Shown: in pieces, positions 42,687 through 51,933 of the stretch
Layout: each line of letters opens with the position of its first letter
Numbering within the stretch: the stretch's first letter is position 1
Assembly: GCA_965112965.1 (NCBI GenBank)
Contig: CBCOTE010000019.1
Location: forward strand, 248,001 to 312,000
Length of the DNA: 64,000 bases
From: CBCOTE01 sp965112965
Lineage (GTDB): Bacteria > Desulfobacterota > Desulfovibrionia > Desulfovibrionales > Desulfovibrionaceae
Direction: 5' to 3'
The notes under the pieces: generated by a model
Told to the model about the DNA's origin: nothing
Databases searched by the model: none
What the model saw: the letters and a program-made list of their open reading frames with translations, nothing else
Position numbers and translations under genes: made by a program

Positions 42687-43919
42687 ATGACCAACAAAGT
42701 GGCGTTGATTACTGGAGTGACTGGACAGGATGGAGCGTATCTAGCCGGTTTACTAGTAAATAAAGGATATATAGTACATGGAGTAAAACGGCGATCGTCG
42801 TCGTTCAACACACAGCGTATTGACCATTTATATCAGGATCAGTACAAAGATGATCGGAGGTTGGTATTACATTACGGGGACATGACCGACGCGACAAATC
42901 TGATTCGGGTAATTCAGGAAACACAGCCGGATGAAATCTACAATTTGGCAGCGCAGAGCCATGTTCAGGTGAGCTTTGAGAATCCAGAATACACAGCAAA
43001 TTCGGATGCCCTGGGGTCACTGCGAGTATTGGAGGCACTCCGAATTCTAGGCATGACGGAGAATACACGGTACTACCAGGCCTCGACGTCGGAGTTGTAC
43101 GGGAAAGTACAAGAAACGCCGCAGACGGAGAAGACGCCATTTTATCCACGTAGTCCCTATGCAGTGGCCAAATTATATGCATACTGGATCACAGTAAATT
43201 ACCGTGAAGCGTATGGTATGTACGCATGCAACGGGATATTATTTAACCACGAATCACCTATTCGTGGCGAGACTTTTGTGACACGTAAAATCACACGGGC
43301 CTTAACGCGCATTGCGCTCGGATTGCAGGAACGCCTATATTTGGGCAACTTAAATGCTCGGCGAGATTGGGGGCATGCAAAAGATTTTGTGGATATAATG
43401 TGGCGAATCCTGCAACAGCCAACACCGGACGACTATGTGGTGGCAACTGGAATACAACATTCGGTACGCGAATTTGTGCTAGCCGCAGCAGCGGAGCTAG
43501 GTATCGAACTGCGACTTAAGGGAGAGGACCTTGAAGAGCGCATGGTAGTAAAGTCAGTATCTCCCTGCAAACTACTGATCGAAAGCAGCAAGGGACACCT
43601 CGAAAAAGCACGGATAGCACCGGGCATGGTGATAGTAAGCATGGATCCACGACACTTCCGACCTACGGAGGTAGAAACATTATTAGGTGACTCAACCAAA
43701 GCTCGGGAACGCTTAGGTTGGGAGCCGCGCATTGGCTTCAAACAATTGGTGGCTGAAATGGTAGCCTCAGATCTCACACAGGCCATGAGCGAAGATCTCA
43801 TACGCCGCGAAGGCTTTGCGTGTACAAGACTTTCGAGTAATAGCCAGGCAGATAGTCCGGCGACAACAAGACATGAGAAACAGGACAATATTCAACATCT
43901 GCCTAATCCACAAAGATAA
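42687..43919 (+). CDS. gmd: GDP-mannose 4,6-dehydratase
   Basis: NADP-dependent dehydratase that makes GDP-4-keto-6-deoxy-D-mannose, the precursor of GDP-L-fucose and GDP-D-rhamnose type sugars. The nucleotide loop is GVTGQDGAYL (10-19), then NTQRIDHLY, HYGDMTDA, NLAAQSHV, the catalytic ASTSELYG (132-139) and Tyr158-x3-Lys162 in SPYAVAK, and FNHESPIRGETFVTRKI. The frame is open from 42621 but the start at 42687 fits the family N-terminus (MTNKVALITG) and the ribosome binding site. The product is 410 residues against the usual 345-375: it has an extra segment near 290-320 and a Ser/Gln-rich tail of about 30 residues. Divergent partner of fcl, so the pair makes GDP-L-fucose for surface glycans. 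Confidence 0.94.
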   Translation: MTNKVALITGVTGQDGAYLAGLLVNKGYIVHGVKRRSSSFNTQRIDHLYQDQYKDDRRLVLHYGDMTDATNLIRVIQETQPDEIYNLAAQSHVQVSFENPEYTANSDALGSLRVLEALRILGMTENTRYYQASTSELYGKVQETPQTEKTPFYPRSPYAVAKLYAYWITVNYREAYGMYACNGILFNHESPIRGETFVTRKITRALTRIALGLQERLYLGNLNARRDWGHAKDFVDIMWRILQQPTPDDYVVATGIQHSVREFVLAAAAELGIELRLKGEDLEERMVVKSVSPCKLLIESSKGHLEKARIAPGMVIVSMDPRHFRPTEVETLLGDSTKARERLGWEPRIGFKQLVAEMVASDLTQAMSEDLIRREGFACTRLSSNSQADSPATTRHEKQDNIQHLPNPQR

Positions 43920-44657
43920 TTCTTGCCTAATCTGCTTATTTGAAGGATGGCAGACCTGATGATCGTAACATTGTGGAACCTAGAGTTGTTGGCCAGAATA
44001 CCCTGTTGATGCTACGAATAATAGGTATTATAAATGTTCTCTTTCGGATATACCTTTCTTACCTTCGCCAAATTCGCCGCATTAACTATATCACAAGCTA
44101 ACTCGAGTCATACCTCAAGATTAACACGAAATCATCGTATGTATCTCAGTGCTCTCTGGTCGGATGTTAACGCACTCTTCTTCAACATGTTCAATAACCT
44201 TCATAGCTGTAGTCCTGAAAAAATTAAAGCTCTAGGACCCAAAAATTAAGATTCTCTTAAACGTCTAAGACACCAAACGCGACCGTTTAATTGCGCCCCC
44301 TTCCACATATTCTCAAACATGCACAACTGGCATCTCTAAATTATAAGTCGTACGCTTGGACTATCTGATAAATTAACGACTGCACGTGATAAACGAGGAG
44401 TCCTCAATTTCTTCCCTAGCCGCCATGGCAAAGTACGACGCTAATGCGCCACGCCCCCCGTCCATGGTAAATATCCTGTATATCGAATCCCTGACTATGC
44501 AGAGGCGCCCAACCATTCGGCGGCCATCATCACGGCCGAGCCCGAATAGCGCTAGCCTTAACCACCACCGGACCACCGTTATAAATGACTTTTTTTGCAT
44601 ACTCAAAAAAGAAGGAAACCGCAGCCGGTCCGATGTGATGACTACGGCAAGGTAAAT
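43920..44657. other. gene-free stretch before the O-acetylation cluster
   Basis: 740 bases. Overlapping open frames on both strands at 44373-44666 show no motif. The end carries GGCAAGG ahead of the first gene of the cluster. The cluster promoter should lie here but is not obvious. Confidence 0.45.
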
Positions 44658-45887
44658 ATGCAACACAAAATTCGAATCGGCAAAATTTTGACATGTAGCC
44701 TCTTCATCGTAGTCCTGAACTTGCCTCTAGCCGCGCAGTTAACCTGCACAGCACCCCAATTTCCTAATACAGAAAAACGCATCCTAGCCCCCATGCCCTG
44801 CCTGGGCTGGGAACCATTGGCGTTAACCACATTCCCAGCCGAATTCAACAAGTGGTATAACGACCACTTCGGTCTGCGAAGCCTAGCCCTACTCGGGTAT
44901 AGTCTGTTCAAGGTAAATGGCCTGGGCCTATCCTCATCGGACAAGGTCATACGCGGCCGGGAAGGCTGGCTCTACTATCGACCCACGGTAGAACACTGGC
45001 GAGCCCGTAGCCGTTACACCAAAGATGAGCTAACCGCATGGAAATGCCGCCTGACCAATCGCGAGGTCTGGCTGGCCGGAGTCGGGGCGCGCTATCTGTT
45101 CATCATGGTACCCAACAAACCAACTATCTATCCTGAATTCCTACCTCCAAACCAAATTCGAATCCTTCCACAGACCGCTTCGGAACAGCTGGCCTCAACC
45201 GTAGCGGGCCGAACTACTGGGGCAAATACAAAGGATCTGCCTTTTTTGGATTTGACCCCAATCCTACGAAAAGCTCGAAGGGCACAGGTAGTCTATTACC
45301 GTACAGATTCACACTGGAATGAAGCCGGTTGCCTGATAGCCTATCGGGCAATTCTTGACCGGTTAACTACCATAGGTCTATCCATAACGCCCCAAGGACT
45401 GGAAGACTTTACCACCACCCGTGGCACCTTCCAGGCCGACCTGGCCAGCATGCTGGGGCTCGCGGACTTTAATGATGAAATCACCACGGATTATCACCCA
45501 CGTATATCACCAACCCAAGAGATTCCCATCGACCCGGATCTAATTGCGACCTGGCAAGCCGCAGCTTTTAATAACCATAAAGGACAGGGTACTCTGCTTA
45601 TGATTGGAGATTCTTTTGGCAGATGGAAGTTACTCGCGCTTCTTTCTATACACTTTAAACGCACGGCCTTCGTACACCGTAAACTGTTTCCAGGCACTGT
45701 GGCCGCCTTTGAGAGCTGCTTCGCCACAATAGGCCGCCCCGATAAGACACATCCATATGTAGTCCTAGAAGAGACCGTAGAGCACGAACTCGGCCTGCCC
45801 GAGACCCAACAGCCCATTACTCAGCTTTTCACAACGTCCTCAACTGCCGCCGATCGACTGGCTCGTCAGTCCCCTAAGGAACTTTAA
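44658..45887 (+). CDS. AlgJ/AlgX-like polysaccharide O-acetyltransferase
   Basis: Periplasmic SGNH-type acetyltransferase that works with the AlgI channel to O-acetylate an exported polysaccharide. 409 residues: signal or anchor about 9-27 and the catalytic domain thereafter. Both halves of the active site are present: D217-S-H219-W220 in YYRTDSHWNEAG, and the nucleophile Ser319 in MIGDSFG. VIRGREGWLYY (97-107) and WYNDHFGLRS (66-75) are family landmarks. The frame is open from 44595; ATG 44658 is chosen because AAGG precedes it and the signal-like segment follows. First gene of a four-gene cluster, ending 1 base before algI starts. Confidence 0.88.
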   Translation: MQHKIRIGKILTCSLFIVVLNLPLAAQLTCTAPQFPNTEKRILAPMPCLGWEPLALTTFPAEFNKWYNDHFGLRSLALLGYSLFKVNGLGLSSSDKVIRGREGWLYYRPTVEHWRARSRYTKDELTAWKCRLTNREVWLAGVGARYLFIMVPNKPTIYPEFLPPNQIRILPQTASEQLASTVAGRTTGANTKDLPFLDLTPILRKARRAQVVYYRTDSHWNEAGCLIAYRAILDRLTTIGLSITPQGLEDFTTTRGTFQADLASMLGLADFNDEITTDYHPRISPTQEIPIDPDLIATWQAAAFNNHKGQGTLLMIGDSFGRWKLLALLSIHFKRTAFVHRKLFPGTVAAFESCFATIGRPDKTHPYVVLEETVEHELGLPETQQPITQLFTTSSTAADRLARQSPKEL

Positions 45888-45888
45888 T

Positions 45889-47328
45889 ATGGCCTTCACC
45901 TCTACAGTTTTCCTATTCCTATTTTTACCCGTACTACTCGGCTTCTACTGGTTCACCCCACGGCCAGCCAAAAATATCCTCCTGCTCACAGCCAGTCTGA
46001 CCTTCTACGCCTGGGGCGAAATCCAGTACCTCTGGGTCCTGGCCAGTTCCATCTTGGTCAACTATGGTCTTGCCCTAGCTATCGACTACGCCGGCAAAAC
46101 CCAAACCAGAAACTGGTTACTCACTGGCGGTATTGTAGGCAATCTAGGGCTCCTGGTCTGGTTCAAGTACGTCACCTTCTGTGTGGACAACTTAAATTTC
46201 CTGCTCGCCGCCCTACAACTGCCCACGATAAAACACTATTTGCCAGTCGGGCTGCCCTTAGGCATCTCATTCTTTACTTTCTCCGTACTCTCGTGTCTGC
46301 TTGACGTATACCGCGGTCAGACACGGCCCAGAAAGAACCTCCTAGAATTCGCTTTATTTGTTAGCTTTTTCCCAAAAATCATCAATGGCCCCATCTGCCG
46401 CTTCGCCAATATAGATCCACAGTTAAACCGACATCCTGGCTCTCTGAACGACTTTTCCTATGGCGCCCGCCGCTTTATCCTAGGCCTGGGCAAAAAAATG
46501 ATTTTGGCCAATACCTTAAGTCAAACTACTAACAGCATCATGATACTTACCATAGATCAACTCACCACGCCCCTAGCCTGGGCCGGCATAATCTGTTATA
46601 CTCTCCAGATTTACTTTGACTTCTCGGGATATTCAGATATGGCCGTAGGCTTAGGTCGATTCTTTGGCCTACGCCTCATGGAAAACTTCGATCAACCTTA
46701 TATCGCCACTAGCATCCGCGACTTCTGGCGCCGTTGGCATATCTCCCTCTCTTCCTGGTTTCGCGACTACCTGTATATTCCCCTAGGCGGTAACCGTGTG
46801 CCCACATTTCGGATATACTTTAATCTTTGGATAGTCTTCTTACTCTGTGGCCTGTGGCATGGCGGAAGCTGGAATTTCGTCATTTGGGGCGCCATTCATG
46901 GATTCTGCATCGTCATCGAACGCTTCGATAACGGTCGCATTCACAAACGTTTACCCATATTGCTCCAGCATGGCTATACACTTCTCGTAGTGCTCGTAGC
47001 TTGGGTCTTCTTCCGCATTGAGACTTTCACGGAAGCCATAAACTACCTGCGAGCTATGATCGGCCTAGGCAAAGGTAACGGCATTGAGCACAATATATGG
47101 CTCTACCTAGATCGTGAGTGGACCATGGCTTTCGTGGCCGCAGTGGCCATGTGTATACCCTGGGCTCCACGCCTGGCCCGTATAAAAACCGCCCTATATC
47201 GCCATGGACAGATAGTAGCCACCATCGCCGAGGTTGTGGAACTGGCCGGCCTAAGTGCACTCTGGGTAACCAGCGTCCTATACGTAGCCGCAGGAACATA
47301 TAATCCATTCATATATTTACGATTCTAA
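45889..47328 (+). CDS. algI: MBOAT family O-acyltransferase (AlgI-like)
   Basis: Polytopic inner-membrane protein (about 11 hydrophobic segments, 479 residues) that moves acyl groups across the membrane for O-acetylation of alginate-like or other exported glycans. The MBOAT core is clear: YFDFSGYSDMAVGLGRFFG (242-260), then DFWRRWHISLSSWFRDYLY (278-296) and the invariant GLWHGGSWNFVIWGAIHG with catalytic His324 and a second His at 337. It starts 1 base after the previous stop, with AAGGA 8 bases ahead of the ATG inside that gene's end. The symbol marks the family; the polymer need not be alginate, and no alginate polymerase is seen here. Confidence 0.93.
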   Translation: MAFTSTVFLFLFLPVLLGFYWFTPRPAKNILLLTASLTFYAWGEIQYLWVLASSILVNYGLALAIDYAGKTQTRNWLLTGGIVGNLGLLVWFKYVTFCVDNLNFLLAALQLPTIKHYLPVGLPLGISFFTFSVLSCLLDVYRGQTRPRKNLLEFALFVSFFPKIINGPICRFANIDPQLNRHPGSLNDFSYGARRFILGLGKKMILANTLSQTTNSIMILTIDQLTTPLAWAGIICYTLQIYFDFSGYSDMAVGLGRFFGLRLMENFDQPYIATSIRDFWRRWHISLSSWFRDYLYIPLGGNRVPTFRIYFNLWIVFLLCGLWHGGSWNFVIWGAIHGFCIVIERFDNGRIHKRLPILLQHGYTLLVVLVAWVFFRIETFTEAINYLRAMIGLGKGNGIEHNIWLYLDREWTMAFVAAVAMCIPWAPRLARIKTALYRHGQIVATIAEVVELAGLSALWVTSVLYVAAGTYNPFIYLRF

Positions 47329-47337
47329 AATACAAAC

Positions 47338-48489
47338 ATGGCCGTACACCACGACAATACTACTCCGGCTTCCCGACCTCTACAGGCTCTAGTAGTACTC
47401 CTATTTCTAGTTATGCTTGTCTTTCCTTTTCTAGGGCCGCGCCTAGGCATAAACGAACTGTCATCATCGGAAAAACGCACCTTGGCTGCCTTACCGGCCT
47501 GGCCCGCTGACTTTAAGTCCCTCATCTCATGGCCTCAGACCTTCGAAAACTACTACAACGACAACTTTGGCCTCCGGACCAACTATATAATCGGTCACAA
47601 CTACCTAAAAGCTAAACTACTCGGGATCTCACCATCCAAAAAGGTTATCTTCGGCCGAAACGGCTGGATGTTCCTAGATGCGTCAGTGCACAGCTGGCGC
47701 GCTGGTACCTTATTCACATCATTTGAGATGGAGCTGTGGAAACTTAAAATTGAGGCCAAACGCGACTGGTTGGCCGCAAAAAAAATTACATATCTCTTTG
47801 TCGTAGCGCCTAACAAATCCACTATCTACTCTGAATACCTCCCCCAAGCCCAAACCCGTATCCATGTCCAAAGCCGCTGTGAACAACTCAAGGCCTATCT
47901 CAAGACCCATAGCGACGTACCCTTCCTCGACTTGGCCGAACCTCTCATAGCAGCCAAGCCACAGAAGCTCTACTACCTAACTAATACTCACTGGAACGAC
48001 ACCGGCTGCTATGTAGCCTACCGGGCTATCATGGAGGCTCTGGTCGCCCTGGGTGTGGCCGAGCCACCCTTACCAGCCGAGGCCTTTGCCCGTGGACAAC
48101 GCCGCGTGGCCGGCTTCGACCTAGCCATTATGCTCAACTTGCGGCCTTGGTATTTCGAAGAATCCATATTTCTAGACCAAAAAAATCAATGCGCCAAGCC
48201 AGCACCCATCGCGCAGATATGGGAACGCGACTGGCAGGCCTACGCTCTCCAGTGTCTACCCAAACGCGACAATCTGATAATAGTGGGCGATTCTTTTGTC
48301 AATGCTACGAAACTCTTCAACTTTATGGCTGACCACTTCCGACGGACCATTTTTCTTCACCAAAAGTATTACCCTATGACTGCTGCCAACATGGAAACAC
48401 TCGTCGCCGCTGAGCATCCCAAAATATTCATAGAAGAAGTGGTAGAGCGCTCCTTGGAAACCGAATCATTCATGGTCCGACCATTCTGA
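47338..48489 (+). CDS. second AlgJ/AlgX-like protein, D-x-H motif altered
   Basis: A paralogue of the first gene of the cluster, 383 residues: one N-terminal membrane segment (about 16-33), the EKRTLAALPAWP linker, YYNDNFGLRTNY (72-83), FGRNGWMFLDASVHSW and the nucleophile Ser319 in VGDSFVNATKL. The D-x-H-W motif reads N216-T-H218-W (codon AAT where GAT is expected). The Asp that polarises the catalytic His is therefore replaced by Asn, which suggests weak or no catalysis and perhaps a binding role, like paired AlgJ/AlgX proteins in alginate systems. The start ATG has no good ribosome binding site and lies 9 bases after the algI stop, so coupling is likely. VEERSLE-like sequence near the C-terminus fits the family. 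Confidence 0.87.
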   Translation: MAVHHDNTTPASRPLQALVVLLFLVMLVFPFLGPRLGINELSSSEKRTLAALPAWPADFKSLISWPQTFENYYNDNFGLRTNYIIGHNYLKAKLLGISPSKKVIFGRNGWMFLDASVHSWRAGTLFTSFEMELWKLKIEAKRDWLAAKKITYLFVVAPNKSTIYSEYLPQAQTRIHVQSRCEQLKAYLKTHSDVPFLDLAEPLIAAKPQKLYYLTNTHWNDTGCYVAYRAIMEALVALGVAEPPLPAEAFARGQRRVAGFDLAIMLNLRPWYFEESIFLDQKNQCAKPAPIAQIWERDWQAYALQCLPKRDNLIIVGDSFVNATKLFNFMADHFRRTIFLHQKYYPMTAANMETLVAAEHPKIFIEEVVERSLETESFMVRPF

Positions 48490-48514
48490 GGCGGATATAG
48501 GGCTATTAGACGCA

Positions 48515-49753
48515 ATGGGACAAGATAGGACTACAGATGAGAAGACACACAACGTATTTGAGCGGCACATGTGTCTGGTCATGGCCATGATACTAGCCTT
48601 GGGCTTAACTGCTGCCTTAGGATTTCTGGAGTTTTTAACCAGGCTCATCTATCCATCCTCATCAGCTATGGGTTTCTACGAGACTAAAACCGATGGCCGT
48701 GCATTCGGCCTCAAACCGGGTTACTGCGGCCGCCAGGTGAATATCGAATACAACGTAGCCGTCCGTATCAATAACTTTGGCCTACGTGACGACCGATCTC
48801 TAGCCACTATCCTGACCGCACCACGCCGTCATATACTCTTCGTAGGTGATTCTTTTACCTTCGGTTACGGCGTAGATGTGCAAGCCACAGAAACCGCCCG
48901 ACTACAAATGCTGCTCACCAACCAGGGCATCCCAGCCACCTGCTACTCAGCCGGTTACGACTCTGGCTGGGGACCTGTACAATTCGAGTTCTACCTGCGT
49001 AAGTATTATGACTTGCTACAGCCCAACATTATAGTCCTCAACCTGTTCATGCAGAACGACCTACACGACCATGAGATCATCGATCAAATCCACGACGCTA
49101 CTGGCCGAGTCATCGAGCAGAGACTTAAAGGGCTTAAACTCGTCGACGGCTTTCTGACTCGCCAAGAAAAGATTCCCAGCTCAATCGCCCGAACCAAACT
49201 CTGGCTGGGTACCCACTCGGCCATCTATAAGTGGTTCTCCAACACTAAAACCCGCCTGCTATTAGACCTGGAACGCCGACGTGGCAACCCGGCTGGACAG
49301 GATATACCTTACTATTTTTTGGAAGGCGAGCCGCGGCCTAAAGACCGGCTTTACCAGGAATGCCTCGAATCTCTGGTCGCCATACATGAACTAGTACGCG
49401 CAAAAGGCGGCCAACTCCTAGTATGTATGGTGCCCTCCAATTTCCAGGTGGCACAGCACTACTTGTTTGCCATGGCCAAATACTACTGCTTCTCTCCCCA
49501 GCTTATGGAACAGGCCCGGACCAGCGGAGAACCACAACGCTACCTGGCATCATTCTTCGATGCCCACTCCATCCCTTGGATGGACCCACTGCCAGACTTC
49601 CGCGCTCTGGAAGCCAAAGGCCAACAACTATATTTCGATTACGATGCCCACTGGAACGAACAGGGTCACATGGCTGTCACCAAAATCCTCCTAAACTGGC
49701 TCACCACACACGGCTGGCTGACCGAAACCTCGGCCTTACCAACCACCCATTGA
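48515..49753 (+). CDS. membrane-anchored SGNH/GDSL-family hydrolase or acetyltransferase
   Basis: 412 residues with one membrane segment (about 19-41) and a large outer domain of SGNH fold. Block I is FVGDSFTFGYG (109-119, nucleophile Ser113), block II has the Gly of GYDSGWGP (147-154), block III the Asn of MQNDLHD (179-185), and block V is D377-A-H379-W in FDYDAHWNEQGH. Thus all four catalytic elements are present. In this cluster it probably adds or removes acetyl groups on the same polysaccharide that AlgI and the AlgJ-like proteins serve. It starts 25 bases after the preceding stop. Last intact gene of the cluster. Confidence 0.87.
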   Translation: MGQDRTTDEKTHNVFERHMCLVMAMILALGLTAALGFLEFLTRLIYPSSSAMGFYETKTDGRAFGLKPGYCGRQVNIEYNVAVRINNFGLRDDRSLATILTAPRRHILFVGDSFTFGYGVDVQATETARLQMLLTNQGIPATCYSAGYDSGWGPVQFEFYLRKYYDLLQPNIIVLNLFMQNDLHDHEIIDQIHDATGRVIEQRLKGLKLVDGFLTRQEKIPSSIARTKLWLGTHSAIYKWFSNTKTRLLLDLERRRGNPAGQDIPYYFLEGEPRPKDRLYQECLESLVAIHELVRAKGGQLLVCMVPSNFQVAQHYLFAMAKYYCFSPQLMEQARTSGEPQRYLASFFDAHSIPWMDPLPDFRALEAKGQQLYFDYDAHWNEQGHMAVTKILLNWLTTHGWLTETSALPTTH

Positions 49754-49767
49754 CGGTCGATCCAAAG

Positions 49768-50336
49768 ATGTCTATTTTTTCTAAAAACATACGGACTTAG
49801 TCCATATCTGGTGTATACCACCACCACACGAGAAAATACTATATCCACTAATTTTAACAATGCAGTCAACGATGTCCTCGAGGTAATACAGTTCGAAAAT
49901 TAGTTGCGTTTCTACTTCTGTCACAACAAAAACGGCACACTGACTATTGAAGTGTCCGAACGTGATATGGTCATGCTCAAAAATGCTTCCCACACCTGCA
50001 TGCCCTGGCTCTAATGCTCAATCAGTAAGAAGATTACCTACCAAAAATCCATGAAGTCAATCTGCGAATACATAGTCAAATTCTACGACGACAATAAATA
50101 CCGTACCGGTCTCATCTCCACTATCTGCGACAGTGCTGAGTTCCAAAAATAAAGCCAACTCTTCAACCTCTGGGTGCAAAGTCACGAGATACAACTAGAT
50201 ATAAGACTTTCTAGATTTCGCCACCTGGCGTAAATCTTTCACCACCTGAGCTGACTCCGACCAGGCTAAACACTATATACAACATCTCCAAATTCAACGT
50301 GCTATTAGACAGTCTGCGCTAGAAACCATGCATTAA
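49768..50336 (+). pseudogene. broken gene of unknown family after the O-acetylation cluster
   Basis: One frame reads through 49800-50200 with only three stops, each probably a former sense codon: TAG at 49901, TAA near 50015 and TAA near 50150. It gives recognisably protein-like text such as LTIEVSERDMVMLK, SMKSICEYIVKFYDDNKYR, LISTICDSAEFQK and QLFNLWVQSHEIQLD. A one-base shift near 50203 then continues DFLDFATWRKSF to a final TAA at 50334-50336, which is built into a terminator hairpin. So this was a roughly 185-codon gene, lost recently. It resembles acidic/aromatic-rich hypothetical proteins of anaerobes, but I cannot name the family. The start at ATG 49768 is approximate. Confidence 0.6.
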
Positions 50337-50376
50337 CGGTTATAACGTTCCTCTGATGGAGAGAGGCAAACCGTTA
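50334..50376 (+). terminator. nested hairpin at the end of the dead gene
   Basis: Arms TAACGGTT (50334-50341) and AACCGTTA (50369-50376) enclose an inner hairpin CCTCT (50350-50354) / AGAGG (50362-50366). The left arm includes the pseudogene's stop codon. What follows is AT-rich rather than a clean T run. Probably the old transcription end of the cluster. Confidence 0.55.
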
Positions 50377-50968
50377 TATTAATAATATTACGGCATCTAA
50401 ACTAGAGTACCACAAACTTATTGATGGTCTACTGGACTACGCAGTGCGAGATAAATTTTTTTTTTGAAGGAATAATAAAATGAAGGACAATAAATAATTT
50501 GCAACTATAATACACCCAAGCCCATATAATGTAATAAATATGGTTTACTTTTCAAACAAAAAATACGAATATGATACCTATAACCTATTCAACATGAGGA
50601 TATATCTATTAAGTTAAGGCTACTACACATCCAGTAATACACATACTGTGTTTTCCCGTAACAGCAGTTCTATCCTAACACAATGCCAAGATATAGACTA
50701 AACTAATATATCACCTTATATACATGATGGAGTTTCAGCTGCCTCAAAAAAAGCTAATTACGCAATATAATGCTAGAAAAAGTGCTGATAATCATACCTA
50801 TAAATGAGTAAATAAAAAATAATAATTTTATTATATTAATATGATACCGCCCAAATCAAGAAAAATAAGGAAAGAGTAATACCTGGGATATGGTGCACCA
50901 AAAGCCACGTAGCTCTTACCCAAACCGGTGTAGGGTGGAACACTCATAAAACAAACCTTCTAAAATAA

Positions 50969-51163
50969 TGCGCGCTTGCCTACGCTCCTGAGTTTACTAA
51001 AAAGCTGATAGCTTCGGCAGCAACAGGAACCGTTGCCAAAGATAGCTTCCAGTTTGATGGCGGCGTCTTTATGCATCATATCGATGGGACCGACGACCAC
51101 GAATTCACACGAGACGAAATCAATTCTACAAACTGCATCTTGATACCGACCATGTGGAAGTAA
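50969..51163 (+). pseudogene. gene fragment, family unknown
   Basis: A 64-codon frame without a start codon, preceded in frame by TAA. It has clear protein-like content: APEFTKKLIASAATGTVAKD, then FQFDGGVFMHHIDGTDDHEF and FTRDEINSTNCILIPTMW, ending at TAA 51161-51163. The GGVFMHHIDG stretch looks like a conserved core. Upstream frames are broken. Probably the C-terminal part of a lost gene. Confidence 0.35.
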
Positions 51164-51855
51164 ATCTTATGTGACTGGACAAATAAGGGAGATATACCAA
51201 TAGACCGACGGCAGGTATATTTTTTAACCTTAGCTAGTTCAAATACTTACTTGAGCTAGTCAATCATTGATACTTTCGCGCCCGACGAAGTCAACCAATG
51301 AACGCCCAGCCTGTTCGAGGCTTGTCTCTCGACTATATACGATCTGGCCGTCAACATAATTCTGGCACCATAGGGCTATAGGTGACCTAACCAGAGGTGT
51401 CGACTCTTGCTATTTCGAATAAAAATATTAAAAAGTCTATCCTATATAACGAATATTTTTAATGGCGTCTCGCCAAAAAAAATCCAATTGTGCCTTGAAA
51501 GCCTTGATGCAGGACCCAGAATCAATATAAACTATAAGGTCCCAAGTAATATCAGAGTCCAGATCATCCCAAAAACCTAGACACTGCGAACACGCAGTCA
51601 CATGAAGCTACTGACCAGAATTACCAATTTCAGAAAGACTCGTTATCCATAGTCGTCACAGAGAATAGCAGCACCATTGAAAATGATATATATTTTTAAC
51701 GAACAATTGCATGCGCTATCGAATTTTCGTCATCGCCAATTGCGGCCAATATAAAGATACGGTTTTTTATACCGCTATCATTCTTGTCTCGTCTTGCCCG
51801 TACTCTCCCCAGATAAAGCGCTAAGCGCCCATATCCTGCCAGCCTAATCGCCGCT

Positions 51856-51933
51856 GTAGTTTGGTGTTTCATCCCGTCCACGGAACAAAAGGTCGTAGTT
51901 TGGTGTTTCATCCCGTCCACGGAACAAAAGGTC
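51856..51933. repeat. perfect 39-bp tandem duplication
   Basis: Two identical, directly adjacent 39-base copies, 51856-51894 and 51895-51933, with no base between them. The unit begins GTAGTTTGGTGTTTCATCCC and contains the short palindrome CCGTCCACGG. Flanks do not continue the repeat. No third copy was noticed in the window. The lack of any difference points to a recent event. Confidence 0.95.

Noticed and set aside
44373..44666. Overlapping frames on both strands before the O-acetylation cluster
   Set aside because: Neither has a motif or a start signal; the + frame is merely the upstream extension of a shared GC-rich patch.
51856..51933. CRISPR repeat pair
   Set aside because: The two copies abut with no spacer and there are only two; no cas gene is present in the window.
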